Below, in pieces: positions 1 through 6,684 of a DNA stretch of 9,651 bases. Each line of letters starts with the position of its first letter. Positions within the stretch are counted from its first letter, which is position 1. The notes under the pieces are model-generated. The model had not been told where the DNA came from. It saw only the letters and a program-made list of their open reading frames with translations, and did no database searches. This DNA is from CAYJAD01 sp964372165 (lineage in GTDB: Bacteria; Desulfobacterota; Desulfovibrionia; Desulfovibrionales; Desulfovibrionaceae). Where the stretch lies: the NCBI GenBank assembly GCA_964372165.1, contig CAYJPT010000089.1:1-9651 (forward strand). Direction: 5' to 3'. The position numbers and the translations under genes are program-made.

Positions 1-12
1 ACAGGGCGAATG

Positions 13-27
13 AAGGCAGTGTGCCTT
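13..27. repeat. Small perfect inverted repeat (6-bp stem, 3-nt loop)
   Basis: AAGGCA (13-18) and TGCCTT (22-27) are reverse complements around GTG. It lies one base from the larger inverted repeat at 29-58, so a minus-strand transcript leaving the RdgC-like pair would form the large hairpin and then this one. No run of T follows on either strand, so this is a hairpin of unknown role rather than a typical terminator. A gene to the left of the window could also own it. Confidence 0.4.
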
Positions 28-28
28 T

Positions 29-58
29 CTGATTTATTCTGCTTGCAGAATAAATCAG
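29..58 (-). terminator. Perfect 13-bp stem-loop downstream of the RdgC-like pair; possible terminator
   Basis: CTGATTTATTCTG (29-41) and CAGAATAAATCAG (46-58) are perfect reverse complements with a CTTG loop. The element begins 7 bp past the minus-strand stop codon at 66-68, where a transcription end or mRNA-stabilising hairpin is expected. On the minus strand the hairpin is followed by AAAGG and on the plus strand by CATG, so the U-tract of a canonical intrinsic terminator is missing. The structure is certain; its terminator role is inferred from position only. Confidence 0.45.
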
Positions 59-65
59 CATGTCC

Positions 66-590
66 TTAAGTACTGCTCATCCATGTGCGTAATTCATGTA
101 CTTCTTTTGCCCATTCAGCTGATAAGCGTAATTTCAAAAATTGCTCATAAAGTACATCAACTAATTCTATACACAACTCCATAAGATAAATTTTTTCAAG
201 TAAAAATGCATCTGGGTCATCATCTTCACCTTCTTTTTCAATTTTTGGTGTGCGTAAGCTATTACAAGACAAGTCTTCTGCGCGTAAAGATAATTGCCAA
301 TCAAGGTCATTTTGCTCAAAGCGTACTGTAGCTCTTGTGACTTTTTTACCGGTGGCAAGTCCCACGCGTGCTTCACGCAATGGTGAAAGAGAACCGCTGA
401 CCGAAGCTGTTTCTAAATTGTCACCTTCACCGCCTTGTACCACAATACGCTGTTCCATTGATACTGAAAAGGGCACACCTTTTTTATCTACAAAAGAACT
501 GGGGGCAGTATCACTTTTATACCAAAGCCAAGTTAAAAATTCCTGCCCCAAAATAATATCGGTACTTTCCCCAAGGTAAGATGTATTCAT
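66..590 (-). CDS. RdgC-like protein, C-terminal half (second gene of a split pair)
   Basis: The product is 174 residues. I place the start at the ATG at 588-590 because GGAG (598-601) sits 7 nt before it, overlapping the end of the upstream gene; the TTG at 621-623 that would add 11 residues has no such support. The N-terminus carries GQEFLTWLWYKSD (residues 15-27). Residues 81-86 (GKKVTR) and the acidic segment 117-128 (IEKEGEDDDPDA), followed by a leucine-rich helix to about 157, line up by eye with the second half of E. coli RdgC (GKVVTK, an Asp-rich stretch, then a terminal helix). RdgC is a ring-forming dsDNA-binding protein that limits RecA action. No catalytic motif, signal peptide or membrane segment is visible. 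It lies 4 bp downstream of the gene for the matching N-terminal half, so the two are probably co-translated partners. It could instead be an independent family specific to this lineage. Coding status is high; the RdgC assignment is moderate. Confidence 0.8.
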   Translation of the reverse strand: MNTSYLGESTDIILGQEFLTWLWYKSDTAPSSFVDKKGVPFSVSMEQRIVVQGGEGDNLETASVSGSLSPLREARVGLATGKKVTRATVRFEQNDLDWQLSLRAEDLSCNSLRTPKIEKEGEDDDPDAFLLEKIYLMELCIELVDVLYEQFLKLRLSAEWAKEVHELRTWMSST

Positions 591-594
591 TAAT

Positions 595-1215
595 TTACTC
601 CGTAGCAAAGTGCGTAGCTTCAAGGCGATCTAATTGCGAGAGTTGACCCTCGTCTAAAACACCCATTGCAAGATTATATGGTATCATTTGTTCAAGATGC
701 AAATCAAAAGTTTGCGTAAAGTATTCAACAAACATATCAATCATTTTCCCTTGAGTTGAAGCAAACCATATATAATTTTTATCTGTTGCCCAAATCACAT
801 TAAATTCCGCAGGAACGGGCAAAAATCGGCTACGCAGGCGTATTATCACTTGCTCCTTAAGTTCTTTTTTCCTTTCACGACTTATAAACTTTTTATTTTG
901 CTCAACTAAGCTTTGTTTTTCATCACGCATAGCTAGGGCAAAGTGTTTTTTTATTACGCCTGCTGGAATGCGGCGTGTATCTAAACGTAATGAAAAAACT
1001 AAATAAGCACCTTTATGTGGAGTAGCTGTTTGCCACTGCATGTCCAATAAATCCTCAAAACAAGTCCAACCAAATGCACGCTCAAGTGGAACATCATCAA
1101 TGTCTTGAAATGCAAATTGCTTGAGTTTGTCAGGTATTTGATTCCATAAATCTTTTGGAACCTCGTCAATAATACGAAAACGAGTAAAACTACATGAAGC
1201 ACTTAAAAAACCCAT
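595..1215 (-). CDS. rdgC: RdgC-like recombination-associated protein, N-terminal half
   Basis: The product is 206 residues. The start is the ATG at 1213-1215, beginning MGFLSASCSF, because AAAAGGAG (1221-1228) ends 5 nt before it; the TTG at 1234-1236 would place the start upstream of that site. Residues 83-140 (IPAGVIKKHF, then a basic segment ISRERKKELKEQV, then LRSRFLPVPAEFNV) followed by IWATDKNYIWFASTQ (141-155) match by eye the RdgC N-terminal half, including the pattern in which a helix with many charged residues leads into a beta strand. E. coli RdgC has about 303 residues, so this is about two thirds of a full protein, and the missing C-terminal part is encoded by the next gene. RdgC binds duplex DNA as a ring and restrains RecA-mediated recombination. 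The split means the ring, if formed, would be assembled from two polypeptides. A promoter-like sequence lies about 50-80 bp upstream. No membrane or export signal is seen. Confidence 0.82.
   Translation of the reverse strand: MGFLSASCSFTRFRIIDEVPKDLWNQIPDKLKQFAFQDIDDVPLERAFGWTCFEDLLDMQWQTATPHKGAYLVFSLRLDTRRIPAGVIKKHFALAMRDEKQSLVEQNKKFISRERKKELKEQVIIRLRSRFLPVPAEFNVIWATDKNYIWFASTQGKMIDMFVEYFTQTFDLHLEQMIPYNLAMGVLDEGQLSQLDRLEATHFATE
598..601 (-). promoter_or_regulatory. Ribosome binding site setting the start of the RdgC-like C-terminal gene
   Basis: GGAG on the minus strand, followed by a 7-nt spacer and ATG at 590-588. It lies in the last codons of the preceding gene, whose TAA is at 597-595. 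This favours translation of the downstream half as a separate protein and selects the ATG over the upstream TTG. Confidence 0.75.
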
Positions 1216-1220
1216 GAAAA

Positions 1221-1228
1221 CTCCTTTT
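1221..1228 (-). promoter_or_regulatory. Ribosome binding site setting the start of the RdgC-like N-terminal gene
   Basis: AAAAGGAG on the minus strand with a 5-nt spacer to ATG at 1215-1213. It is the best Shine-Dalgarno match in the window and excludes the TTG at 1236, which lies upstream of it. Confidence 0.8.
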
Positions 1229-1265
1229 AAGCCCAAAATAGAAAATTAGCATTAACTGTTCCTCA

Positions 1266-1294
1266 TGTATACTTTTTGCTGGCATGCATGGCAA
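1266..1294 (-). promoter_or_regulatory. Candidate sigma-70 promoter of the RdgC-like pair
   Basis: Read on the minus strand: TTGCCA (1294-1289, 5/6 to TTGACA), a 17-bp spacer, then TATACA (1271-1266, 4/6 to TATAAT). This predicts a start near 1259 and a leader of about 44 nt before the ATG at 1215. The spacer contains the self-complementary ATGCAT/GCATGC sequence. This is a consensus match by eye in AT-rich DNA, so chance matches are possible. Confidence 0.45.
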
Positions 1295-1468
1295 GTAAAC
1301 ACTGCAACATATTTATGTCATCTGTCGTAGATAGGGGACTTCATAATATATTTTGTGCAAAATTAATTTATTAATGTCCCATAATGTTAATTATGTAAAC
1401 TTTGCTATTTAGAATTTACTATCAATATAAGTATTTATTTAATTATAGTGTAAATGTGATTTTTCTAT

Positions 1469-1648
1469 TTAGCCGAACCTTAACAACACATGTAAATGTG
1501 CTGCGCTAAAAGGCACCATATCAGCAAGGCTATGCTATGGTGTAAACACATTGACTCCAAATTCTCCTTTGGGAATGTTAGAAATGAATTCTGGTTTACT
1601 TTGCATGCAACTTTTCAAAGCTACACTTCCATGCTGTTGAGCTTCGAC
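1469..1648 (-). pseudogene. Putative decayed gene remnant, unrecognised
   Basis: On the minus strand, 37 codons run open from 1648 down to a TAG at 1537-1535. They include the protein-like stretch KPEFISNIPKGEFGVNVFTP. After the TAG the same frame stays open for another 21 codons, containing LADMVPFSAAHLHVLLRFG, until TAA at 1471-1469. There is no plausible start codon with a ribosome site; upstream is an in-frame TAG at 1651-1649. The GC content is near that of coding DNA and well above the flanks. I read this as the tail of a gene that has lost its 5' end and gained a nonsense codon. I do not recognise the family. The opposite strand is also open for 55 codons (1473-1640), so the coding strand is uncertain, and it could be an untranslated RNA or chance. 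Confidence 0.3.
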
Positions 1649-1839
1649 CTAGTTAATCATTAGACTTTGGAATCTTTTTAGATTAAATTACATTTATGTT
1701 ATTCAATACCTCTTTTGCTACAAAAACAGTTTTATTCAAAATTAATTAAGATGACCAATGAGTCATAAAAAAAATTATAAAGCCTTAAAACGCCTTTAAT
1801 TCAACTAAAATTAACTAACTTACTTGGATAAATTTTAAT

Positions 1840-2631
1840 ATGCCAAAAAATAATATGAAAAATAAATCACTTAATAGCATTAATAGTGTAGATGAATCAC
1901 AAAATGTACGTATCAACAAAGCTTTGGCTGATGCTGGTGTTTGCTCAAGACGCAAAGCTGAAGAACTTATTACGGCCGGAAAAGTCAAGGTCAATGATAA
2001 ATTAATAACTGAGCTTAGCTTCAAAGTTTCTCCTAATGACAAAATTTGTGTCAATGGGCAAGAAATTAAACGCAATGCGCAACGGTGTTATTTAATGTTG
2101 CATAAGCCGGTACATACTGTTTGTACAGCTTATGACCCTGATGGACGTACTACAATTTTTGATATTTTACCTAAGCTCTGGAAAGAAAAAAGATTATTCA
2201 GTGTTGGGCGTTTAGATTATTTTTCTGAAGGTTTGATTATATTAACAGATGATGGTAATTTAGCTCAAAAACTAGCACACCCTAGTCATCATTTGTCTAA
2301 AACATATCGTGTGCTTGTTCGTGAAAATGTCACTCAAGAAATGTTAAAAATTATGCAAAGTGGCATGACCTTAAAAGAAGGAGAAAAGCTTGCTCCTGTA
2401 CTTGTTAGCGTAGTACGCCCTCCCAACACTGACACCAGCACTACTTTGTTAGAACTCACTTTAACTCAAGGTATTAATAGACAAATACGTCGTATGTGCC
2501 GCGACCTTGGGCTAACTATATTTAAACTTATACGCATTGCTCAAGGACCATTACTATTAGGTGAACTGGAAGCTGGAGCTGTGCGTGAGCTTACAAAAAG
2601 TGAAATAAGTCAGCTAATGGCAAAGTATTAA
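1840..2631 (+). CDS. rluB: rRNA pseudouridine synthase, RsuA/RluB family
   Basis: The product is 263 residues, close to the usual family length of about 230-290. Residues 23-70 form an S4 RNA-binding domain (RINKALADAGVCSRRKAEELI). The catalytic module follows, with the signature GRLDYFSEGLIILTDDG at 123-139, where D126 is the expected catalytic aspartate that isomerises uridine to pseudouridine. The C-terminal GINRQIRRMC (211-220) is the second conserved family block. The family modifies 16S (RsuA), 23S helix 89 (RluB) or other 23S sites (RluE/RluF). The S4 domain and the KTYRVLV context favour RluB, but the target site cannot be fixed from sequence alone. The start is poorly defined: only GGA (1826-1828), 11 nt before the ATG, resembles a Shine-Dalgarno site, and an ATG five codons later (1855) is possible. 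A weak promoter-like pair (ATGACC at 1751, TATAAA at 1776) lies upstream. It appears monocistronic; the next gene is 120 bp away with its own promoter-like sequence. Confidence 0.92.
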   Translation: MPKNNMKNKSLNSINSVDESQNVRINKALADAGVCSRRKAEELITAGKVKVNDKLITELSFKVSPNDKICVNGQEIKRNAQRCYLMLHKPVHTVCTAYDPDGRTTIFDILPKLWKEKRLFSVGRLDYFSEGLIILTDDGNLAQKLAHPSHHLSKTYRVLVRENVTQEMLKIMQSGMTLKEGEKLAPVLVSVVRPPNTDTSTTLLELTLTQGINRQIRRMCRDLGLTIFKLIRIAQGPLLLGELEAGAVRELTKSEISQLMAKY

Positions 2632-2652
2632 ATTTCAATAACAGTATATTTG

Positions 2653-2678
2653 TATAAATTTTGCTTGAAAAATTTATA
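2653..2678. repeat. Perfect 10-bp dyad overlapping the histidine kinase -35 region
   Basis: TATAAATTTT (2653-2662) and AAAATTTATA (2669-2678) are exact reverse complements around GCTTGA. The right half and loop contain the candidate -35 TTGAAA (2665-2670) of the kinase promoter. It could be an operator for a dimeric regulator or the terminator hairpin of rluB, which ends 22 bp earlier. No T-run follows, and such AT-only dyads also arise by chance in DNA this AT-rich. Confidence 0.4.
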
Positions 2679-2693
2679 TATGAATTATAGAAT
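2665..2693 (+). promoter_or_regulatory. Candidate sigma-70 promoter of the hybrid histidine kinase gene
   Basis: TTGAAA (2665-2670, 5/6 to TTGACA), a 17-bp spacer, and TAGAAT (2688-2693, 5/6 to TATAAT). This predicts a start near 2700 and a leader of about 50 nt. A short hairpin AGTAAA/TTTACT (2721-2735) lies in the leader, and only a weak TAGG (2737-2740) precedes the ATG at 2752, so translation may be modest. Confidence 0.5.
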
Positions 2694-2751
2694 AAAATAG
2701 TTTTTTATGAATAGTATATAAGTAAACAATTTACTGTAGGCTTTAATTATA

Positions 2752-5574
2752 ATGAATAATAAAGACAGCATAGAACATGTTTCCATTGAAGAATATAATA
2801 AAACGCTAAAAGAGTTAGAAGAATTACGTAATAAAGTTGCATTTCTTGAAACTGTTTTAGATGAAATTCCAATTCCTACCTTTGTAAAAAATGATGACGC
2901 TAAATTTTGCCTATTAAACAAAGCCTACGAAAAATATTTTGATGTCAAAAGAGATGGTATATTAGACACTTCTGTACTGAATGCGAATTATCTTGCTAAG
3001 GATGATCGCAAAAGATACCAAGAAGAAGATGTAAATGCTATTATTCATTCAACAGAAGTACATTATGAAACTTCATTTATTATTAAGGGTTCTAGTACTT
3101 CAGCTATGTATTGGAGTAAGGGATTTTTAACCAAAGAAACTAATCAACGAGGATTAGTAGGCGTGGTTGTTGATATCACTAAACAAAAAAAATATGAAGT
3201 AAGCCTGTCTAATAGTTTAGAGGAACTATCCATAACCAAAGAGAGACTTAAATATTCCGATGAGCATATGAAAGTTTTTTTCAATGCTGTTCCCTTCCCA
3301 GCACAAATTTGGTCTGAAGATTATACGATTCTTGATTCTAATATTCATACTGCTAAAATTTTTGGCTTTGAAACACACCAAGAATTTGTTGATAATTTTT
3401 TTGACTTGCACCCTGAATATCAACCCAATGGCGAAAAATCACATGAACTAGGCCCCAAATATATTGATGAAGCTTTTGAAAAGGGTTTTTTGCGTAAAGA
3501 ATGGGTTAACAACAATATTCACGGAGAATCAATTCCGTTTGATATTACATTTATTCGTAGTAGTTTAGATGGAAAGCCTGTATTGCTTGTATTTTTAAAA
3601 GACCTGCGTGAGCATTATGATAATATGCGTAAGCTACATGAAGCTGATACATATACACAACTTATGCTTGATGCAAGCCCCTTTGGCACAGCTATTTGGA
3701 ATAAGGATTTTCAATTAGTGCATTGCAACAAGGCTATGGCTGTTGCGCATGGTTTGCAAAATACAGAAGGTTTTGTAGCAAGTTTTCATACACTCTACCC
3801 CAAGTATCAACCAAACGGTTCTTTATCTATAACATTTCTTGAGCAGCAATTACACAACACATTAAAACATGGTTCATCTAAATTTTATTGGATTGGTAAA
3901 TGCACAAATAATGAAAGTTTACCTGCTGAGGTAAGTCTTATTCGTGTGAAAAATCGTGGCGAATACATGATGATTGCATATCATAAAGACCTACGAGATG
4001 TTGAAGATAATATTAAAAAAGCTCGTATAGCAGAAAAACGCATTGAAACTATTTTAGATGGAGTGCCCTTAGGTATCAATCTAATGAATAGTAATATAGA
4101 AATTATTGATTGTAATGAAGAAGCAATTCGTATGTCTGGTTATTCTTCTAAACAAGAATATATAGAACGTGTGCTGAATTTTATACCAGAATATCAGCCA
4201 AACGGACAAGAAACTAAAGTGTTCCTTCAAGAAAAATTTAGTGAAGTTGTGCAGAATGGGCAAGCGCGCTTTGAGCTTTTATGCTATGATGCCAACGGAC
4301 ATGATCATCATACCGATGTCACCTTTACTCAAGCCCATGTTGAGTCTGAAACTATGTATATTGCCTATGTACACGATTTGCGTGAAACTAAAAAAATGTT
4401 AGCAGAGGTAGAACTATCTAAAAATATTGCAGAAAGAAGTACTGCTGCAAAAAGTGAATTTTTGGCAAATATGAGCCATGAAATTCGTACTCCTATGAAT
4501 GGAATTTTGGGACTTTTGCATATTTTATCAGCTACACAGCTGGATGCAGTACAGCAAAATTATTTGGAAAATGTCCTATTTTCAACAAATGAGCTTGTGC
4601 GTATTATTAATGATATTTTGGATTTCTCTAAAATTGAATCTGGTAAACTTGAAATGGAATTAACGGCATTTACTATACATGAAATATGCTCCGAAGTAGA
4701 AAGTTTACTTGGTAATGTAATACAAGGAAAAAACCTTGTATTTAATTTAGACGAGGGGACATACCCTACAACAGTTATTATAGGTGATCCACTGCGCTTA
4801 AAGCAAGTATTATTAAATTTGTTAAGTAATTCAATTAAATTTACAGAGTCCGGCAGTATTTCATTAAAGATTAGAAGCAACATACAAAATAATGACGCAT
4901 TGCATTGTCATTTTAGCATTAAAGATACTGGTATTGGACTTAGTAAAGAACAGATGAGTGGATTGTTTACTGCATTTACACAAGCAGACAGCTCGGTAAC
5001 TCGTAAATATGGAGGGACAGGTCTTGGGCTAGCCATTGCAAAAAATATTGTCAATATGATGCAAGGTGATATCTGGGTTGAAAGTGATTTAGGTAAAGGA
5101 TCAAGCTTCTTTTTTACTGCTATATTTAAGCTTGCATCTGTGGGTGTAGAAACAGCAACGCAAGCCAAGCATATTTACGATCAAGCGCAACACACACATA
5201 GCGGTCATTTATTATTGGTAGAAGATAATGAAATTAATCAGATAATTGCTAAAGAAATGCTTACATCTGTTGGTTATACCTTAGATATTGCTCATAATGG
5301 CCAAGAAGCTCTAACTATGCTTAAAAGCATACAATATGATTTAGTGCTTATGGACATACAAATGCCTATTATGGATGGTTTAAGTACAAGTAAAGCTATA
5401 CGAAAAAATCCAAAATTTAGTACATTGCCTATTATTGCAATGTCGGCACATGCTATGGTTGGCGATAAAGAAAAAAGTCTAAAAAGTGGCATGAATGATC
5501 ATATTACAAAGCCTATCAATCCTACTGTCTTATATGAAACATTATTATATTGGTTAAATAATAAAGGTTCATAA
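2752..5574 (+). CDS. Soluble hybrid sensor histidine kinase with four PAS-type modules and a receiver
   Basis: The product is 940 residues with no membrane segment or signal peptide, so it should sense a cytoplasmic cue. Order of parts: a short coiled coil (about 11-35); a PAS domain (about 30-150) ending VDITKQKKYE; three related PAS-like units (about 170-298, 299-427, 428-556); a HisKA dimerisation helix with FLANMSHEIRTPMNG (H576 is the phosphoacceptor); an HATPase with N-box N689/N693, G1 box DTGIG (725-729) and G2 box GGTGLGL (754-760); and a receiver (about 818-935) with acidic E824/D825, phosphoacceptor D868 in LMDIQMP, S898 and K920. All catalytic residues are present, so it should autophosphorylate and pass phosphate to its own receiver. 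No HPt domain or output domain is fused and no response regulator or HPt gene is next door, so the next relay partner is elsewhere. It converges with menA, leaving 20 bp between the stop codons. The ligand is unknown. Confidence 0.95.
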   Translation: MNNKDSIEHVSIEEYNKTLKELEELRNKVAFLETVLDEIPIPTFVKNDDAKFCLLNKAYEKYFDVKRDGILDTSVLNANYLAKDDRKRYQEEDVNAIIHSTEVHYETSFIIKGSSTSAMYWSKGFLTKETNQRGLVGVVVDITKQKKYEVSLSNSLEELSITKERLKYSDEHMKVFFNAVPFPAQIWSEDYTILDSNIHTAKIFGFETHQEFVDNFFDLHPEYQPNGEKSHELGPKYIDEAFEKGFLRKEWVNNNIHGESIPFDITFIRSSLDGKPVLLVFLKDLREHYDNMRKLHEADTYTQLMLDASPFGTAIWNKDFQLVHCNKAMAVAHGLQNTEGFVASFHTLYPKYQPNGSLSITFLEQQLHNTLKHGSSKFYWIGKCTNNESLPAEVSLIRVKNRGEYMMIAYHKDLRDVEDNIKKARIAEKRIETILDGVPLGINLMNSNIEIIDCNEEAIRMSGYSSKQEYIERVLNFIPEYQPNGQETKVFLQEKFSEVVQNGQARFELLCYDANGHDHHTDVTFTQAHVESETMYIAYVHDLRETKKMLAEVELSKNIAERSTAAKSEFLANMSHEIRTPMNGILGLLHILSATQLDAVQQNYLENVLFSTNELVRIINDILDFSKIESGKLEMELTAFTIHEICSEVESLLGNVIQGKNLVFNLDEGTYPTTVIIGDPLRLKQVLLNLLSNSIKFTESGSISLKIRSNIQNNDALHCHFSIKDTGIGLSKEQMSGLFTAFTQADSSVTRKYGGTGLGLAIAKNIVNMMQGDIWVESDLGKGSSFFFTAIFKLASVGVETATQAKHIYDQAQHTHSGHLLLVEDNEINQIIAKEMLTSVGYTLDIAHNGQEALTMLKSIQYDLVLMDIQMPIMDGLSTSKAIRKNPKFSTLPIIAMSAHAMVGDKEKSLKSGMNDHITKPINPTVLYETLLYWLNNKGS
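3259..4419 (+). repeat. Three consecutive PAS-like repeats, 387 bp (129 codons) each, within the kinase gene
   Basis: Landmarks recur at exactly 129-residue intervals: the P of the VPF/SPF/VPL turn at residues 181, 310 and 439; the [E/K]YQPNG motif preceded by P at 221, 350 and 479; and the closing DLR at 284, 413 and 542. No insertion or deletion breaks the register. Identity between units is low outside these landmarks and the DNA repeats are divergent, so the duplication is old. The preceding PAS (about 30-150) lacks the YQPNG motif and is a different subtype. Confidence 0.85.
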
Positions 5575-5594
5575 AAGGTATTTTAACTTTTTGA

Positions 5595-6497
5595 TTACAT
5601 AAATGGCAGTGCTGCCGCCATAATAATATGAAAACATGCTATGCTTAAAGCTGTAATGCGCAGTTGTTTATCAAGAATCTGTGCTTCACATGAAGTAAAA
5701 ACTTTATATGTACTTACACATAATGGTATGGTTAAAAATATAAACATCATTTGCCATAAACCAAATTTTACACCTAAAAAAATAAGCCAAGCCAATATGC
5801 CACCACTAATCAAATAAACTTGGTATATTCTTGCACCCACTGGACCTAACCTATTTGCTATTGTATATTTTCCTCGTTTACTGTCAGCCTCCATATCTCT
5901 TGTATTATTAATGTTAAGCACAGCCGTAGAAAAAAGGCCGGCAGCAATAGCCGGTAAAATTGGCGCATATGCAAAACTTGATGTAAAAAGATAATATGAA
6001 CCTAAAACAGATACAAGTCCAAAGAATATAAATACATAATAATCGCCTTGCGCTTTGTAGCCATAGGGTTTTTTGCCCATAGTATATGATATGGCAGCCC
6101 ATATAGCACAAATTAGCAACATAGAAAAAATAAACCATTTTAGCCAATTTGTACCAAAACTTAAACTAAAAAGTAAAAAACTGTTTATTATAATCAATAT
6201 AATAACACAAAAAATACCTAGCAACATATGTCTTGGGCTAATATCTCCTGAAGATACTGTGCGTCTTGGTCCTACTCTATCATCACCGTCAAGATTCTTT
6301 TGTGCATCACCATAGTCGTTGGCAAAGTCAGACAAAGTTTGTAATAGTACACCGGTTATCACAGTACAAATAAAAATTGGTAATGAAAATGCTCCATCAA
6401 CGGCAGCAAGGCTTGAACCCAAAAAAATAACCGACAAAGAAAGTGGAAGTGTGCGTGGACGCATGGCACAAATCCAAGCCCGAATAGTATTATTCAT
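5595..6497 (-). CDS. menA: 1,4-dihydroxy-2-naphthoate polyprenyltransferase (MenA)
   Basis: The product is 300 residues, near E. coli MenA (about 308). It is an integral membrane UbiA-family prenyltransferase that joins a polyprenyl diphosphate to 1,4-dihydroxy-2-naphthoate to give demethylmenaquinone. Visible landmarks: the N-terminal AMRPRTLPLS (11-20); the first Asp-rich motif DFANDYGD (57-64), which binds the Mg-diphosphate; RVGPRRTVSSG (74-84); PYGYKAQGDYYVF (144-156), a MenA-type segment; and the second Asp motif NNTRDMEADS (197-206). Hydrophobic helices fill the rest. AAGG (6507-6510) lies 9 nt before the ATG and supports this start. It is co-directional with hslU, 187 bp upstream, and converges with the kinase gene. 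No other menaquinone gene is in view. The product implies a menaquinone-based anaerobic respiratory chain. Other UbiA enzymes are less likely given the YGYKAQGD and RVGPRR blocks. Confidence 0.9.
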   Translation of the reverse strand: MNNTIRAWICAMRPRTLPLSLSVIFLGSSLAAVDGAFSLPIFICTVITGVLLQTLSDFANDYGDAQKNLDGDDRVGPRRTVSSGDISPRHMLLGIFCVIILIIINSFLLFSLSFGTNWLKWFIFSMLLICAIWAAISYTMGKKPYGYKAQGDYYVFIFFGLVSVLGSYYLFTSSFAYAPILPAIAAGLFSTAVLNINNTRDMEADSKRGKYTIANRLGPVGARIYQVYLISGGILAWLIFLGVKFGLWQMMFIFLTIPLCVSTYKVFTSCEAQILDKQLRITALSIACFHIIMAAALPFM

Positions 6498-6506
6498 ACA
6501 CCATAA

Positions 6507-6510
6507 CCTT
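6507..6510 (-). promoter_or_regulatory. Ribosome binding site of menA
   Basis: AAGG on the minus strand with a 9-nt spacer to the ATG at 6497-6495. I could not find a convincing menA promoter in the gap to hslU; transcription may start within 6511-6684 or come from hslU. Confidence 0.5.
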
Positions 6511-6608
6511 ATTAATCAATAATTATTCAATCGTAATTCAATAACATGTTTTCACATACTTTTAAAAAACATGCACATTCTAATCAATTATAATAAAAAT
6601 GACATAAT

Positions 6609-6653
6609 CTAAACTTACAAGTGCAAAGCCTTCACGTAAGTTTAGCGTTTTTT
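6609..6653 (+). terminator. Rho-independent terminator-like hairpin, T-tract oriented for the plus strand
   Basis: CTAAACTTAC (6609-6618) pairs perfectly with GTAAGTTTAG (6636-6645). GTG (6621-6623) with CAC (6633-6635) extends the stem past a 2-nt bulge, and TTTTTT (6648-6653) follows after CG. As drawn it stops plus-strand transcription, but the flanking genes hslU and menA are both on the minus strand. On the minus strand the hairpin is preceded by six A and followed, after 8 nt, by TTTTT, so it could act as a weak bidirectional terminator for hslU. Confidence 0.6.
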
Positions 6654-6684
6654 AGAAACAAACACTTAAAGTCATACTTTAGTT

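Larger units (their letters stand above)
1216..1839. other. Gene-free region between the RdgC-like pair and rluB
   Basis: No intact gene is visible on either strand over 624 bp. The right-hand end of the minus-strand unit contributes its leader and promoter (1216-1294). The flanks are extremely AT-rich: 9 of 60 bases are G or C at 1381-1440 and 13 of 60 at 1681-1740. Between them, 1501-1680 has 69 of 180 (about 38%), close to coding DNA here. This island contains the putative gene remnant and a stem-loop made of CACCATA (1514-1520) and TATGGTG (1536-1542). A palindrome TTGCATGCAA occurs at 1601-1610. The rluB promoter should lie at the right-hand end, but I see only a weak candidate there. 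Confidence 0.7.

Noticed and set aside
591..623. TTG start at 623 that would make the two RdgC-like genes overlap by 29 bp, suggesting a frameshifted single gene
   Set aside because: GGAG with a 7-nt spacer points to the ATG at 590, giving a clean 4-bp gap between two genes.
1473..1640. Plus-strand 55-codon open frame rich in cysteine and leucine
   Set aside because: No start with a ribosome site, and the composition looks like an antisense shadow of the more protein-like minus frame. Kept only as a doubt about which strand of the remnant was coding.
2685..5492. Several minus-strand open frames of 60-107 codons across the histidine kinase gene
   Set aside because: They are shadows of a long gene with complete domain motifs on the plus strand, and show no family motifs or ribosome sites.
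5575..5594. Possible terminator between the convergent kinase and menA genes (AAAAG...CTTTT)
   Set aside because: Only a 5-bp A/T stem with a mismatch beyond it; too weak to call.
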